Shown here: piece by piece, positions 1 to 8,543 of the stretch
Position numbering within the stretch: the first letter of the stretch is position 1
Layout: each line of letters starts with the position of its first letter
Assembly: GCA_964471865.1 (NCBI GenBank)
Contig: CAYYHU010000011.1
Span: 1 to 54,552, forward strand
Reading direction: 5' to 3'
From: CAYMUC01 sp964471865
GTDB taxonomy: Bacteria; Actinomycetota; Acidimicrobiia; Acidimicrobiales; Ilumatobacteraceae
DNA: 54,552 bases
Program-made: the position numbers and the translations under genes
The notes under the pieces: generated by a model
Seen by the model: only the letters and a program-made list of their open reading frames with translations
What the model was told of the DNA's origin: nothing
Database searches by the model: none

Positions 1-1968
1 CGTCGTTACGACCGTCTCCGGCGTCGTCTCTGAGTCTGTTGACTCACCGGTGTCTACCGTCGCGGTGGAGTCGGCCGGCACGGGTGGCGCCGGAGGCGCA
101 GCCGGAACGGAGAACTCTGATGACCCACCAGATCCACCGGAGACGGTCGCGTTGTTCATCACAGACTGGTCGGTGAAGTCTACCACGAGGTTCCCGGCCG
201 CATCCTGAAGACCGCCCGAGGCCGGCGCGTCATACGACACCCTCACCCCCGTGTCGGTCTGGAGCACGGTCGAGGCCAGTGTCAACGCCGACGTCGCACC
301 CGTATTGGTCACCGACGAGACCGCCACCGGCGATCCACTGACCGTCACGGTGAACGCACTCGGCGCCGGAACAGCGGCCGCCAACGTCTCATCGAACGTC
401 AACGTCAAGTCGGTGCCGTTCGCCGCGATGGCGCCACTCACGAGTTGCGGGGGTGTCGTGTCGGAGACTTGCGAGTTGTTGGTCACAGGCCGGTCGGTGA
501 AGTCCACCACCAGGTTCCCGGCCGCATCCTGAAGACCGCCCGAGGCCGGCGCGTCATACGACATCGTGACCGTGTCTCCCAGCAACACCGCTGAGGCCAG
601 TGTCAACGCCGACGTCGCACCCGTATTGGTCACCGACGAGACCGCCACCGGCGATCCACTGACCGTCACGGTGAACGCACTCGTCGCCGGCACAGCAGCA
701 GCCAACGTCTCGTTGAAACCCAACTCCAATTGGATACCGCTCGGCGGAATGAGGCCACCCCCGAGTAGCGGGGGCGTCACGTCCGGGACTTGCGTCGAGT
801 TGTTCGCCACAGCCTGGTCGGTGAACGATGCGGCCTGGTTTCCGGCCACATCCTGAATACGGTCCGAGTCCGGCACTGTGTACGACACCTCCACCCCCGT
901 GTCGGTCCCGAGCACCGGCGAGGCCAGCGTCAACGTCACCCTCTCGTTTTTGACCGGCGCCTGCGACGAAACCTGCACCGACGACACGTCCACAGGCGAC
1001 GCTCCAACAGTCACCGTGAACGCACTCGTTGCCGTCGCTGAATACGCCAACTTTTCGTCGAACGTCAACGTCAACTCGGTGCCGTTCGCCGCTATGGCGC
1101 CACTCACGAATTGCGGGGCCTGCTGCGGAGCGAAAGTCGCCGTCGCCGTAAAATTCTCCACCTTATTAGTCGCGAGATCGGCCCATCCCGTAGAACTTGG
1201 TTGTACATACGTAATGACGAGCGTGCCTGAAGTTGAAGACAAGAAGGGCCAAAGCTCCACCGTCACGGTTGAACCGCTTTTGACGAGATTCAAAAAGGTG
1301 ACTGCCTCACCGTCCAAGGTCACACTCAGACTTTCGTTTGGCGCCGTGCTCGAATTCAACGGTTCACTGAAGGTGAGCAGGATGCTCTTTAGGTCTTCAC
1401 TGACCACGGCGGAAGTCACCGTTGGTGGCGTAAAGTCTTGATCAGAGTTGTTGGCGTCAGCAGGAAGGCTAAAGCTGGCTACCGCCAATGCAGAAAGTGG
1501 GGGGTCGGCGTCGTTGTCCGCAATGAACTCCACACCCCCTGCGCCCAAACCACCCGGCGCCGTATATGTCACGTACACCTCTTCGCCTCGGGCGATCATG
1601 TTGGCCCTGGGCTCTTGGTCGAGCACGATATTGACCCGGTCATTGCTTTCGATTGAAGCGCTTGCGATGTCGACGTCACTCGCCCGACCGGACGCAGTCA
1701 CCCTAAACATCGTGGCGTCCAACACAAGGGGCTGGCCCGGGGGTTCGCAGTTCTCGCATACATTCCTGGGAAACACGACACTAATGCTGAAACCGTTGGC
1801 GTCGACCTCGATGAAACTCGGGTCGGTCGGAGAGGTCGCGGATGACGGCATCTCAACGGCCATCAGGACACTGATCATCGCGGTGACTGCGATCAGCACT
1901 CGTGCTATCGGCACCCGGTACGTCCGGCCACCGTGGAGGGCGTGGTGTTGTGCTTTTTTCATCATCAT
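1..1968 (-). CDS. Secreted SwmB/Ig-like repeat protein (C-terminus beyond window)
   Basis: The minus-strand frame is open from about 1968 to the window edge, giving at least 656 codons and no stop. Three consecutive ATG codons lie at 1968, 1965 and 1962. A GTG at 1995 with AAGGAG about 15 nt upstream is an alternative start. The N-terminus looks like a signal peptide: KK/R-containing n-region, hydrophobic stretch VLIAVTAMISVLMAV, then a likely cut after PSSA. About five modules of 100-110 residues follow, each with the SwmB/bacterial Ig-like pattern (LTFDETL..., FTVTV, VSYD.P..GGLQDAAGN, V.DFTD). The last two full modules are nearly identical. A Pro/Thr-rich linker (PAAPPAPPVPADS) follows near the edge. 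The family is found in surface and adhesin-like proteins; anchoring cannot be seen here. The exact function is unknown. Confidence 0.8.
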   Translation of the reverse strand, partial: MMMKKAQHHALHGGRTYRVPIARVLIAVTAMISVLMAVEMPSSATSPTDPSFIEVDANGFSISVVFPRNVCENCEPPGQPLVLDATMFRVTASGRASDVDIASASIESNDRVNIVLDQEPRANMIARGEEVYVTYTAPGGLGAGGVEFIADNDADPPLSALAVASFSLPADANNSDQDFTPPTVTSAVVSEDLKSILLTFSEPLNSSTAPNESLSVTLDGEAVTFLNLVKSGSTVTVELWPFLSSTSGTLVITYVQPSSTGWADLATNKVENFTATATFAPQQAPQFVSGAIAANGTELTLTFDEKLAYSATATSAFTVTVGASPVDVSSVQVSSQAPVKNERVTLTLASPVLGTDTGVEVSYTVPDSDRIQDVAGNQAASFTDQAVANNSTQVPDVTPPLLGGGLIPPSGIQLELGFNETLAAAVPATSAFTVTVSGSPVAVSSVTNTGATSALTLASAVLLGDTVTMSYDAPASGGLQDAAGNLVVDFTDRPVTNNSQVSDTTPPQLVSGAIAANGTDLTLTFDETLAAAVPAPSAFTVTVSGSPVAVSSVTNTGATSALTLASTVLQTDTGVRVSYDAPASGGLQDAAGNLVVDFTDQSVMNNATVSGGSGGSSEFSVPAAPPAPPVPADSTATVDTGESTDSETTPETVVTT
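186..683 (-). repeat. Tandem 321-bp coding repeat (107 residues)
   Basis: Two adjacent modules of the SwmB-like gene share long identical DNA at an offset of 321 bp. Positions 272-362 and 593-683 are identical over 91 bp, and 190-244 matches 511-565 almost perfectly. Older modules upstream in the same gene are clearly more diverged, so this pair was duplicated or homogenised recently. Confidence 0.8.
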
Positions 1969-2299
1969 TGATGATGCTAACACGAGTGTCACCACTGATG
2001 ATGATTTTTTCTCCTTGCTGCCGTTTGCCCTGGAACGGCTGCCGCACACGGAGGAAGCGCAACATCACAGACACACGCGGCTGCAGGAAGTGCTTGCGAC
2101 GACAGTGCTGTCGGTCAACGCGTCATGGTTCGGGTGGGTCAATCACTGGCCACACGGCCACGGAGTGACCCAATACGAGATACAACCCCGTCGACCACAC
2201 GTCGGGTTTGGCGGTGACCAGAGCGCGTCACGCGAGGGCCTCTTCCGGCTGGGAGATCCACACGTACCGCAGACCGAGAGCATCGACGACAACGACAAA
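1969..2299. other. Intergenic stretch between SwmB-like gene and tRNA-Ile
   Basis: No convincing gene is seen. Near the SwmB-like start lies a palindrome, CATCATCA-T-TGATGATG (1960-1976), which covers the ATG triplet run and could be an operator or chance. A short open frame ends with a protein-like tail at about 2236-2310 (minus) but has no start codon and overlaps the terminator hairpin. Confidence 0.4.
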
Positions 2300-2320
2300 G
2301 GCTCCCCATTCAGGGGAGCC
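2300..2320 (-). terminator. Hairpin terminator after tRNA-Ile
   Basis: GGCTCCCC and GGGGAGCC form a perfect 8-bp stem with a 5-nt loop. On the minus strand it is followed by TTTGTCGTTGTC and lies 36 nt past the tRNA 3' end, consistent with a terminator of the tRNA transcript. Confidence 0.65.
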
Positions 2321-2355
2321 ATGTCACGTTGCAACTCCGGCTAGGAGATGCTTCG

Positions 2356-2429
2356 TGGGGCTAACAAGAATCGAACTTGTGACCTCATCCTTATCAGGGA
2401 TGCGCTCTAACCGACTGAGCTATAGCCCC
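2356..2429 (-). tRNA. tRNA-Ile (GAT)
   Basis: The 74-nt minus-strand sequence folds as a cloverleaf: acceptor GGGGCTA pairs with TAGCCCC, and the T loop reads TTCGAAT. The anticodon loop CTGATAA gives anticodon GAT (Ile). CCA is not encoded. It lies downstream of gyrA and DUF3566, the common place for tRNA-Ile in actinobacterial origin regions. Confidence 0.95.
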
Positions 2430-2440
2430 GCAAGCGCCAA

Positions 2441-2470
2441 AGCCTACCGGGCGATCGCGACTGTCCTCAA
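2441..2470 (-). promoter_or_regulatory. Promoter of tRNA-Ile
   Basis: On the minus strand TTGAGG (2465-2470) and TAGGCT (2441-2446) are spaced by 18 nt, with the tRNA 5' end 11 nt after the -10 element. It overlaps the end of the DUF3566 gene, so the tRNA has its own promoter. Confidence 0.55.
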
Positions 2471-3237
2471 CTGCGCGGAGCGGGCGGTGGCATCGGCTTG
2501 GCGGTCGAACTCGGCGGCGCCTCGACCACGGGGATCGCTGCGGTCGGGAGATCGGCGTCAACGGTGCTCACCGTCGAGGAATCGGATGTCGAGCTATCGA
2601 CCATGGACCCCGATCCTGATGTCGAAGGCGTGACGGCTAACTGGGCCGTGGGGTCATGTGGTGTGGGCTGCAACGCCGCTTCCAACGGACTCAGCCCACC
2701 ACGCTCTTCCTCGAGTATCACGGCAGTACTCTCAACAGCCGCCCCCGGCTCGGTGACATCAACACGAGCTTCCTCGACGGTCCGAACGGCGACCTCTTCC
2801 TCGAGCACGGTGAAATGGATCCCGCCGACGAGGTCGGTGATGAGGTTGAAAATCGTGGCGGCCAACACCATCAGACCGGTGAACCCGACCGCGACGAACA
2901 GCCCTCCGACCCAGGTAGCCCGAAACAGTGCTGGTCCGTCGAAGGTGAAACTCTCCCAGCCGAACGATTCGAGGAAACGTTCCACGTTGTCCACGGTCCC
3001 GGTGCTATGAGCGACGTTCCACAACAAGACCACCGCCAACAACACTGCGGCATACGTCACCAACGAGAACACCACTGCGACCTTGAACACACTCCACGGG
3101 TCGACCGATCTCACCACTCGTGTGACCCGACGAACCCTCGGTCGTGCCCGCCCGGTCACGACGGCAGGTCGGCGCACCACGCGACGTCGAGACGTCGGTT
3201 CGGGGACGACGCTGGACCCTTCGTCGGCAATGTTCAC
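2467..3237 (-). CDS. DUF3566 membrane protein
   Basis: A 256-residue protein of the DUF3566 family, a two-helix membrane protein found beside gyrA in many actinobacteria. Basic N-terminal region (residues 15-45, many Arg), TM1 at about 51-74 (VVFSLVTYAAVLLAVVLLW), a loop with FLESFGW, and TM2 at about 110-133, followed by a segment containing NLITDLVGGI typical of the family. The C-terminal 110 residues are acidic and low in complexity (Ser/Thr/Pro). GTG 3237 was chosen because TACACT lies 7 nt upstream, fitting a leaderless start. A TTG at 3300 would extend it into the previous gene. The molecular role is not established. Confidence 0.85.
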   Translation of the reverse strand: MNIADEGSSVVPEPTSRRRVVRRPAVVTGRARPRVRRVTRVVRSVDPWSVFKVAVVFSLVTYAAVLLAVVLLWNVAHSTGTVDNVERFLESFGWESFTFDGPALFRATWVGGLFVAVGFTGLMVLAATIFNLITDLVGGIHFTVLEEEVAVRTVEEARVDVTEPGAAVESTAVILEEERGGLSPLEAALQPTPHDPTAQLAVTPSTSGSGSMVDSSTSDSSTVSTVDADLPTAAIPVVEAPPSSTAKPMPPPAPRS

Positions 3238-3244
3238 ACCGGCG

Positions 3245-3250
3245 AGTGTA
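3245..3250 (-). promoter_or_regulatory. -10 element for leaderless DUF3566 gene
   Basis: TACACT on the minus strand with 7 nt to the GTG at 3237. It supports an internal promoter just after the stop of the TadE-like gene. Confidence 0.4.
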
Positions 3251-3262
3251 GAGAGCGCACTG

Positions 3263-3577
3263 TCAGCGTCCAGCGCGGGCCCTCCCCGAGAGATGTCCAA
3301 TGTGGACTTCGACGATCACATCACCGGCATCGACGCTGTACTGACTCAACACGCCCCCATTTCTCAAGGCGGCCTCTGCGGCGGCCTCCGGGCCCGCCAC
3401 GATGCCGGCCAGAGCCGCTGCATCAGCGGCCAACTGAGCGCGACTGGCATTCACTGCTGCGCCGGTCAGATCACCGATGGCGACGAGACCGCCCAGACCG
3501 AGAGCCGCCACGACACACACGACGATCGCCGCGGCTCCCCTGTCGACGCCGGGGAGAGTGTTTCGTCGACGCGTCAG
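3263..3577 (-). CDS. Small TadE-like (Rv3654c-type) secreted or membrane protein, CTG start
   Basis: A 104-residue protein with an N-terminal basic stretch (TRRRN), an RG-containing motif (VDRGAAA), one hydrophobic helix (IVVCVVAALGLGGLVAIGDL), then an Ala-rich region (SRAQLAADAAALAG). This is the layout of the small TadE-like proteins at the end of actinobacterial tad loci (Rv3654c type). The frame opens only four codons upstream of CTG 3577, and that CTG overlaps the gyrA stop as CTGA. The next start codon, GTG 3520, lies inside the membrane helix, so CTG is the likely start. It is separated from the other tad genes seen at the far end of the window. Assignment to this family is inference from composition and layout. 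Confidence 0.65.
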   Translation of the reverse strand: MTRRRNTLPGVDRGAAAIVVCVVAALGLGGLVAIGDLTGAAVNASRAQLAADAAALAGIVAGPEAAAEAALRNGGVLSQYSVDAGDVIVEVHIGHLSGRARAGR

Positions 3578-6066
3578 TCCTCGTCCTCAGCGCCCAAGAT
3601 CGGAGCTACCGATGCCACCGTCTGGCCGTCATCGAGGCTCATGACCCGAACGCCGGTGGCGTCGCGGCCTTGCGACGAGATGTCGCGTACGGCCATTCGG
3701 ATCGTCACTCCCCCTGAGGAGACCGCCACGATCTCATCGTCGAGGCCGACCATGAACGCCGCCACGACCTGACCCCTGCGACCGGTGAGACGGATTCCAC
3801 GAACCCCCTGACCTCCACGGCCCTGACGGTTGAAGCGATCGAGTTGGGTGCGCTTCCCGAAACCGGCGTCCGTGACGAGCAGGATGGCGACCTCGTCTCG
3901 AGCCACATCGACCGACACGACCTCGTCGCCGGCTCGCATCTTCATGCCCCGGACACCAGCGGCGGCTCGGCCCATCGGCCGGACCTCGTCCTCGGTGAAG
4001 CGGATGGTCATTCCCGATCGCGACACCATGAAGATGTCGTCGCTGCCGCCGGTCTCGATGACTCGGACCAGTTCGTCACCGTCACGCAGGTTGATCGCGA
4101 TAAGGCCATCACGCCGGCTGGAGTCGTAGGCATCGAAGGCCGTCTTCTTCACCTGGCCTTGGCGGGTCGAGAAGAACAGGTAGCGCTCACCGGCGAAGTC
4201 ACGGGTGTCGATGATCGCCTGGATCGATTCATCGGCCTGCAACGGCAACAGGTTCACGATCGGCATGCCCTTGGCGGTTCGTTCGCGTTCGGGCAGGTCC
4301 ATGGCCCGCAACCGGTAGACCTTGCCGCGGTTGGAGAAGAACAACAGATACGCGTGAGCCGTCGTGAAGATGACGTGACGCACGATGTCGTCGGTCTTGA
4401 GCCGCGCTCCCGCGACCCCTCGTCCTCCGCGACCTTGGGTTTTGAACGATGAGGCGGGAACGGCTTTGACGTATTGAGCCTCGGTCATGACCACGACGAG
4501 CTCTTTGTCTTCGACGAGGTCCTCGACCCGCATCTCTCCGGTGTCAAAGGTGACTTTGCACACCCGTGGTGTGGCGAATTCTTCCTTGACGGCCAGGAGT
4601 TCGTCGATGATCACCTGACGCAGCAGAACATCATCGGCGAGGATGGCCTCCAACTCGGCGATCCGGGCGGTGACATCGGCGAGTTCGGACTCGAGGTCGA
4701 TTCTCGACAACCGAGTCAACTGCCGCAACTGCATGTCGAGAATGTCGATGGCCTGGCGTTCACTGAACTCGTAGGGAGCCGCCATGAGACCGGCCTTGGC
4801 GGCCGCCGCATCGTCAGATGCTCGAATCAACGCAATGATCTCGTCGATCACGTTGAGGGCCTTGATGCGCCCTTCGAGCACATGGGCCCGGTCACGAGCC
4901 TTGTTGAGACGGAATTGCGATCGACGAGTGATCACGTCGACCTGATGGTCGACGTAGCCGGCGAGAGCCTGCTGAAGGTTGAGGGTCCGAGGGATTCCGT
5001 CGACGAGCGCCACCATGTTGACGCCGAAGCTCGTCTGCAACTGGGTCATCTTGTACAGGTTGTTCAACACGACATTGGCGTTGGCGTCCCGCTTCAACAG
5101 GATGATCAGTTGGGTCTTGCCCCCTGACGAGTTGTCGTTGACATCCGCGATGCCGTCGAGGTCTCCGGCGTCGACGAGTTCCTGGATGCGTCCCGCAATG
5201 GATGAACAGCTGGTCTGGTACGGCAACTGGCTGACGACGATCTGCATCTGGCCCTTGCGGCCTTCTTCGATGACCGCCGTGGCTCGCATTCGAACGCTTC
5301 CGCGTCCGGTGCGGTAGGCATCGATGATCCCTGCTCGACCGAGAATCGAACCGCCGGTGGGGAAATCTGGTCCCTGGACGAAGGTCATCAGATCGTCGAC
5401 CGTGGCGTCGGGGTTACGAATCAGGTGAACCGTGGCATCGATGACCTCGCCGAGATTGTGAGGCGGGATATTCGTGGCCATACCCACGGCAATCCCTTGG
5501 CTGCCGTTGACCAACAGGTTCGGGAACCGGGCCGGCAACACCGTGGGTTCTTCGGTGGTCCCGTCGTAGTTGGCGACCATGTCGACGGTGTCTTCGTCGA
5601 TATCGGCGAGGAGCTGCATGGCCAGTGGATGCAGACGAGATTCGGTGTATCGCGACGCGGCGGGGCCGAAATCCGGTGATCCGTAGTTTCCGTGGAAATC
5701 GATGAGGGGGTGACGAAGGGAGAACGGCTGAGCCATGCGTACCAACGCGTCGTAGATCGCGCTGTCGCCGTGAGGGTGATAGCGCGCCATGGTGTCACCG
5801 CTGACGCGTGCACATTTCACGAATGGCCGGTCGGGACGGAAGCCCTGTTGGTCCATGTCCCAGATGATTCGACGGTGAACCGGTTTGAGCCCGTCACGCA
5901 CATCCGGTAGCGCCCGGGACATGATCACCGACATCGCATAGTCCAGGAACGAACGCTCCATTTCGTCCTGGAGGGCGACGGGCTGAATGCTGGTGAGTTC
6001 AGTCGGCTCAGGCGACGCAGCGCCGGAATCGTCGCTGGTATCGGGCGGTTCTGGTTGATCAGTCAT
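3574..6066 (-). CDS. gyrA: DNA gyrase subunit A
   Basis: An 830-residue GyrA, the breakage-reunion subunit of the A2B2 gyrase that introduces negative supercoils using ATP. The winged-helix domain starts at about residue 30. The quinolone-determining region reads HPHGDSAIYDALVRM (98-112), with Ser102 and Asp106 at the positions of E. coli Ser83 and Asp87. The catalytic Tyr140 is in ASRYTES. The C-terminal beta-pinwheel carries the GyrA box QGRGGRG that wraps DNA and marks gyrase rather than topoisomerase IV. It starts with ATG 12 nt after the gyrB stop, so the two subunits are co-transcribed. Confidence 0.98.
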   Translation of the reverse strand: MTDQPEPPDTSDDSGAASPEPTELTSIQPVALQDEMERSFLDYAMSVIMSRALPDVRDGLKPVHRRIIWDMDQQGFRPDRPFVKCARVSGDTMARYHPHGDSAIYDALVRMAQPFSLRHPLIDFHGNYGSPDFGPAASRYTESRLHPLAMQLLADIDEDTVDMVANYDGTTEEPTVLPARFPNLLVNGSQGIAVGMATNIPPHNLGEVIDATVHLIRNPDATVDDLMTFVQGPDFPTGGSILGRAGIIDAYRTGRGSVRMRATAVIEEGRKGQMQIVVSQLPYQTSCSSIAGRIQELVDAGDLDGIADVNDNSSGGKTQLIILLKRDANANVVLNNLYKMTQLQTSFGVNMVALVDGIPRTLNLQQALAGYVDHQVDVITRRSQFRLNKARDRAHVLEGRIKALNVIDEIIALIRASDDAAAAKAGLMAAPYEFSERQAIDILDMQLRQLTRLSRIDLESELADVTARIAELEAILADDVLLRQVIIDELLAVKEEFATPRVCKVTFDTGEMRVEDLVEDKELVVVMTEAQYVKAVPASSFKTQGRGGRGVAGARLKTDDIVRHVIFTTAHAYLLFFSNRGKVYRLRAMDLPERERTAKGMPIVNLLPLQADESIQAIIDTRDFAGERYLFFSTRQGQVKKTAFDAYDSSRRDGLIAINLRDGDELVRVIETGGSDDIFMVSRSGMTIRFTEDEVRPMGRAAAGVRGMKMRAGDEVVSVDVARDEVAILLVTDAGFGKRTQLDRFNRQGRGGQGVRGIRLTGRRGQVVAAFMVGLDDEIVAVSSGGVTIRMAVRDISSQGRDATGVRVMSLDDGQTVASVAPILGAEDED

Positions 6067-6078
6067 CGAAGGCCCCGT

Positions 6079-8049
6079 TCAGATGTCGAGGAAGCGGACG
6101 TCGCGGGCGTTGGTCTGGATGAAGTGCTTGCGGCTCTCGACGTCATCGCCCATCAAAACGCTCATGACTTCATCTGCGAGAGCGGCCTGTTCGACCGTGA
6201 CTTGGAGCAACGACCGACTGGGCGGATCCATCGTGGTGGATCGCAATTCCTCCCAGTCCATTTCGCCAAGACCTTTGAGCCGTGCGAATTCCTTGCGATG
6301 GTTGGGGCGTTCCGCCAGGAACCGATCCTTGGCGACGTCGTCTTTCAGGTACACCTTCTCTTTGCCGACCTCGGTCGAGTAGAGCGGCGGCTGAGCGATG
6401 TAGACGTACCCGGCTTCGACCATCGGTCGCATCTGTCGATAGAAGAACGTGAGCAACAGGGTCCGGATGTGGCTGCCGTCCACGTCGGCGTCGCAGAGCA
6501 CGATGACCTTGTGATAGCGGGCTTTGGAGACATCGAACTCCTCGCCGACTCCCCCACCGATTGCGGTGATGAGCGCTTGGATCTCGTTGTTCTTCAGCAT
6601 CTTGTCGAGCCGCGATCGCTCGACATTGAGGATCTTGCCGCGAATCGGCAGGATCGCTTGGGTGCGGGGATCGCGAGCATCCACTGCGGTGCCACCGGCT
6701 GAATCACCCTCGACGATGAAAATCTCACTCTCGGAGGGATCCCCGCTAGAACAGTCTTTGAGCTTGTCGGGCATACCGGCGCCCGCAAGTGCGGTCTTGC
6801 GGCGAACGGCGTTACGAGCGTTCTTCGCTGCTACCCGGGCCTGCGCGGCGGCCACAGCCTTCTTGACGACACGGTTGGCTTCGGTGGGGTTTTCCTCGAG
6901 CCATTCCGCCAGCCGTTCGTTGGTGATCTTCTGGACGTACGACCGCATAGGTACGTTGCCCAATTTCGCTTTGGTCTGACCCTCGAACTGGGGTTCGCGC
7001 AACTTCACCGCCACGATCGCAGTGATGCCCTCTCGGATGTCTTCTCCGAGCAGATTGTCGTCCTTTTCCTTCAACAACCCCTTGTTGCGGGCGTATTTGT
7101 TGACGACCGAGGTGAGAGCGGTACGGAAGCCTTCGACATGCATGCCCCCCTCGATCGTGGAGATGCCATTGGCGTACCCATGGATGCCCTCGTGGTAACC
7201 GGTGTTCCACTGCACGGCGATGTCGAGTTGCATTCCCTCGTCGTCATCGGCGTCTTCGTAGGCGCAGACCTTGGTGAACAGTGGTTCCTTCGAAGCGTTC
7301 AGGTGCTTCACGAAGTCGACGACGCCACCCTTGTACTGGAAGGTGACTTGTTGCTCACGTCCCTCTCGTTGGTCGACGAAGACGATCTCGAGTCCTTTGT
7401 TGAGAAACGCCATCGTCTGAAGTCGCTCGAGCACGGTGCGAGGAACGAAGTCGATGCCTTCCGCAGCGAAGATCGAGGGATCGGGGCGGAATTCGACCGT
7501 TGTCCCCGACGTCCGCCCACGTGATGGGGTGGGCCCCACGGGAGCGAGCTTGCCCTGGGGCCGACCGCCGTCGCGGAACTCCTGGCGATACCGGGTTCCG
7601 GCGCGATCGATTTCGACCGCCAGATACGTGGACAACGCATTGACAACCGACACCCCGACACCATGAAGGCCACCAGAAACCTTGTAGCCGGACCCGCCGA
7701 ACTTTCCTCCGGCGTGCAGAACGGTCAGCACCACCTCTGCGGCGCTCTTACCCTTATGGGGGCCCGACGGATACGGATCGACGGGAATGCCGCGACCATT
7801 GTCCTCGACCCGGCACCCTCCATCGGGGAGGAGTGTGATGGAGATACGGGTGCAAAAACCGGCCATGGCCTCGTCGACGGAGTTGTCGACGACTTCCCAG
7901 ATGAGGTGGTGGAGCCCTGCAAGGCCCGTGGAGCCGATGTACATGCCCGGTCGCTTCCGGACGGGATCGAGTCCCTCCAGAACCTGGATGTCCTTGGCGT
8001 CATACGAGGCCTTGGACGTCTGTTTGGCGCTGTCGATCGGCACGCACAC
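6079..8049 (-). CDS. gyrB: DNA gyrase subunit B
   Basis: A 656-residue GyrB, the ATPase subunit. The GHKL domain has EVVDNSVDEA (catalytic Glu52, Asn56), EDNGRGIP (Asp83) and GGLHGVGVSVVNAL (127-140). The Toprim domain has EGDSAGG and DADVDGSH, which bind Mg. The length is typical of actinobacterial GyrB, which lacks the long E. coli insertion. The chosen start is GTG 8049 with no clear Shine-Dalgarno, and the true start could differ by a few codons. The 150-bp upstream gap contains a TAGACT element (8196-8201, minus) and a near-consensus DnaA box ATATCCACA (8102-8110). Confidence 0.98.
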   Translation of the reverse strand: MCVPIDSAKQTSKASYDAKDIQVLEGLDPVRKRPGMYIGSTGLAGLHHLIWEVVDNSVDEAMAGFCTRISITLLPDGGCRVEDNGRGIPVDPYPSGPHKGKSAAEVVLTVLHAGGKFGGSGYKVSGGLHGVGVSVVNALSTYLAVEIDRAGTRYRQEFRDGGRPQGKLAPVGPTPSRGRTSGTTVEFRPDPSIFAAEGIDFVPRTVLERLQTMAFLNKGLEIVFVDQREGREQQVTFQYKGGVVDFVKHLNASKEPLFTKVCAYEDADDDEGMQLDIAVQWNTGYHEGIHGYANGISTIEGGMHVEGFRTALTSVVNKYARNKGLLKEKDDNLLGEDIREGITAIVAVKLREPQFEGQTKAKLGNVPMRSYVQKITNERLAEWLEENPTEANRVVKKAVAAAQARVAAKNARNAVRRKTALAGAGMPDKLKDCSSGDPSESEIFIVEGDSAGGTAVDARDPRTQAILPIRGKILNVERSRLDKMLKNNEIQALITAIGGGVGEEFDVSKARYHKVIVLCDADVDGSHIRTLLLTFFYRQMRPMVEAGYVYIAQPPLYSTEVGKEKVYLKDDVAKDRFLAERPNHRKEFARLKGLGEMDWEELRSTTMDPPSRSLLQVTVEQAALADEVMSVLMGDDVESRKHFIQTNARDVRFLDI

Positions 8050-8198
8050 CTCATTCGTTCTCGTCGTGACGGCGTCCGCCGTGGGCTGTCACACCGACTC
8101 CATATCCACAAGGCTCAGCCCCGCCCGGGGCGGTCGTATCCATGGGATCCGGACCAGGGGAGTACGGCGGAATGAACCGGCGACGACAAGGAAACAGT
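8050..8198 (-). promoter_or_regulatory. gyrB upstream region with DnaA-box-like site
   Basis: The gap between the DUF721 gene and gyrB carries TAGACT on the minus strand at 8196-8201, a possible -10. It also carries ATATCCACA at 8102-8110, one mismatch from the DnaA box TTATCCACA. DnaA control of gyrB is possible but unproven. Confidence 0.35.
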
Positions 8199-8543
8199 CT
8201 ACCTGTTACCGCCGTCGCGACCGGGTTTCCTTCCCCGTCCTCGGACCCTGAACTCGATCTGCTCGATGGGTTCAGGAACCGCCGTTGCAAGTCGTGTGAG
8301 CAGGTCTTTTTCCAGATAGCGCAGTTGGGTCGCCCAGCCGGGGTCGTCGACTTCGACGATCAGACAGGAACGCTCGAGTTTGGTCGGACGGGCATGGGCC
8401 GAAACGCTGATCCCGACGATGTCGTCCCAGGCTTCGAAGACGCCCGTGATCGCCCGGGCGCTGGGTGCCCCCAAGGAGCGCACGTATGCATCGAGGCTGG
8501 CCGCGAGGGGAATCGGATCGCGGCTCTCGCCAGCGTCGGTCAT
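8199..8543 (-). CDS. dciA: DUF721 protein, DciA-like helicase loader
   Basis: A 114-residue DUF721 protein. Residues 10-95 show the family pattern: ARAITGVFEAWDDIVG, then ISVSAHARPTKLERSCLIVEVDDPGWATQL and RYLEKDLLTRL. DciA proteins interact with the replicative helicase DnaB and help load it in bacteria lacking DnaC; dnaB is present at 34.7-36.1 kb and no dnaC is seen. The C-terminal tail is basic (RGRGRKPGRDGG). The ATG overlaps the recF stop as ATGA, so translation is probably coupled. Family assignment is firm; loader function is inferred from the family. Confidence 0.85.
   Translation of the reverse strand: MTDAGESRDPIPLAASLDAYVRSLGAPSARAITGVFEAWDDIVGISVSAHARPTKLERSCLIVEVDDPGWATQLRYLEKDLLTRLATAVPEPIEQIEFRVRGRGRKPGRDGGNR

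Noticed and set aside
2236..2310. Minus-strand protein-like tail reading GAFVVVVDALGLRYVWIS
   Set aside because: No start codon, only about 30 codons, and it overlaps the tRNA terminator hairpin; possibly a decayed gene but not supportable.
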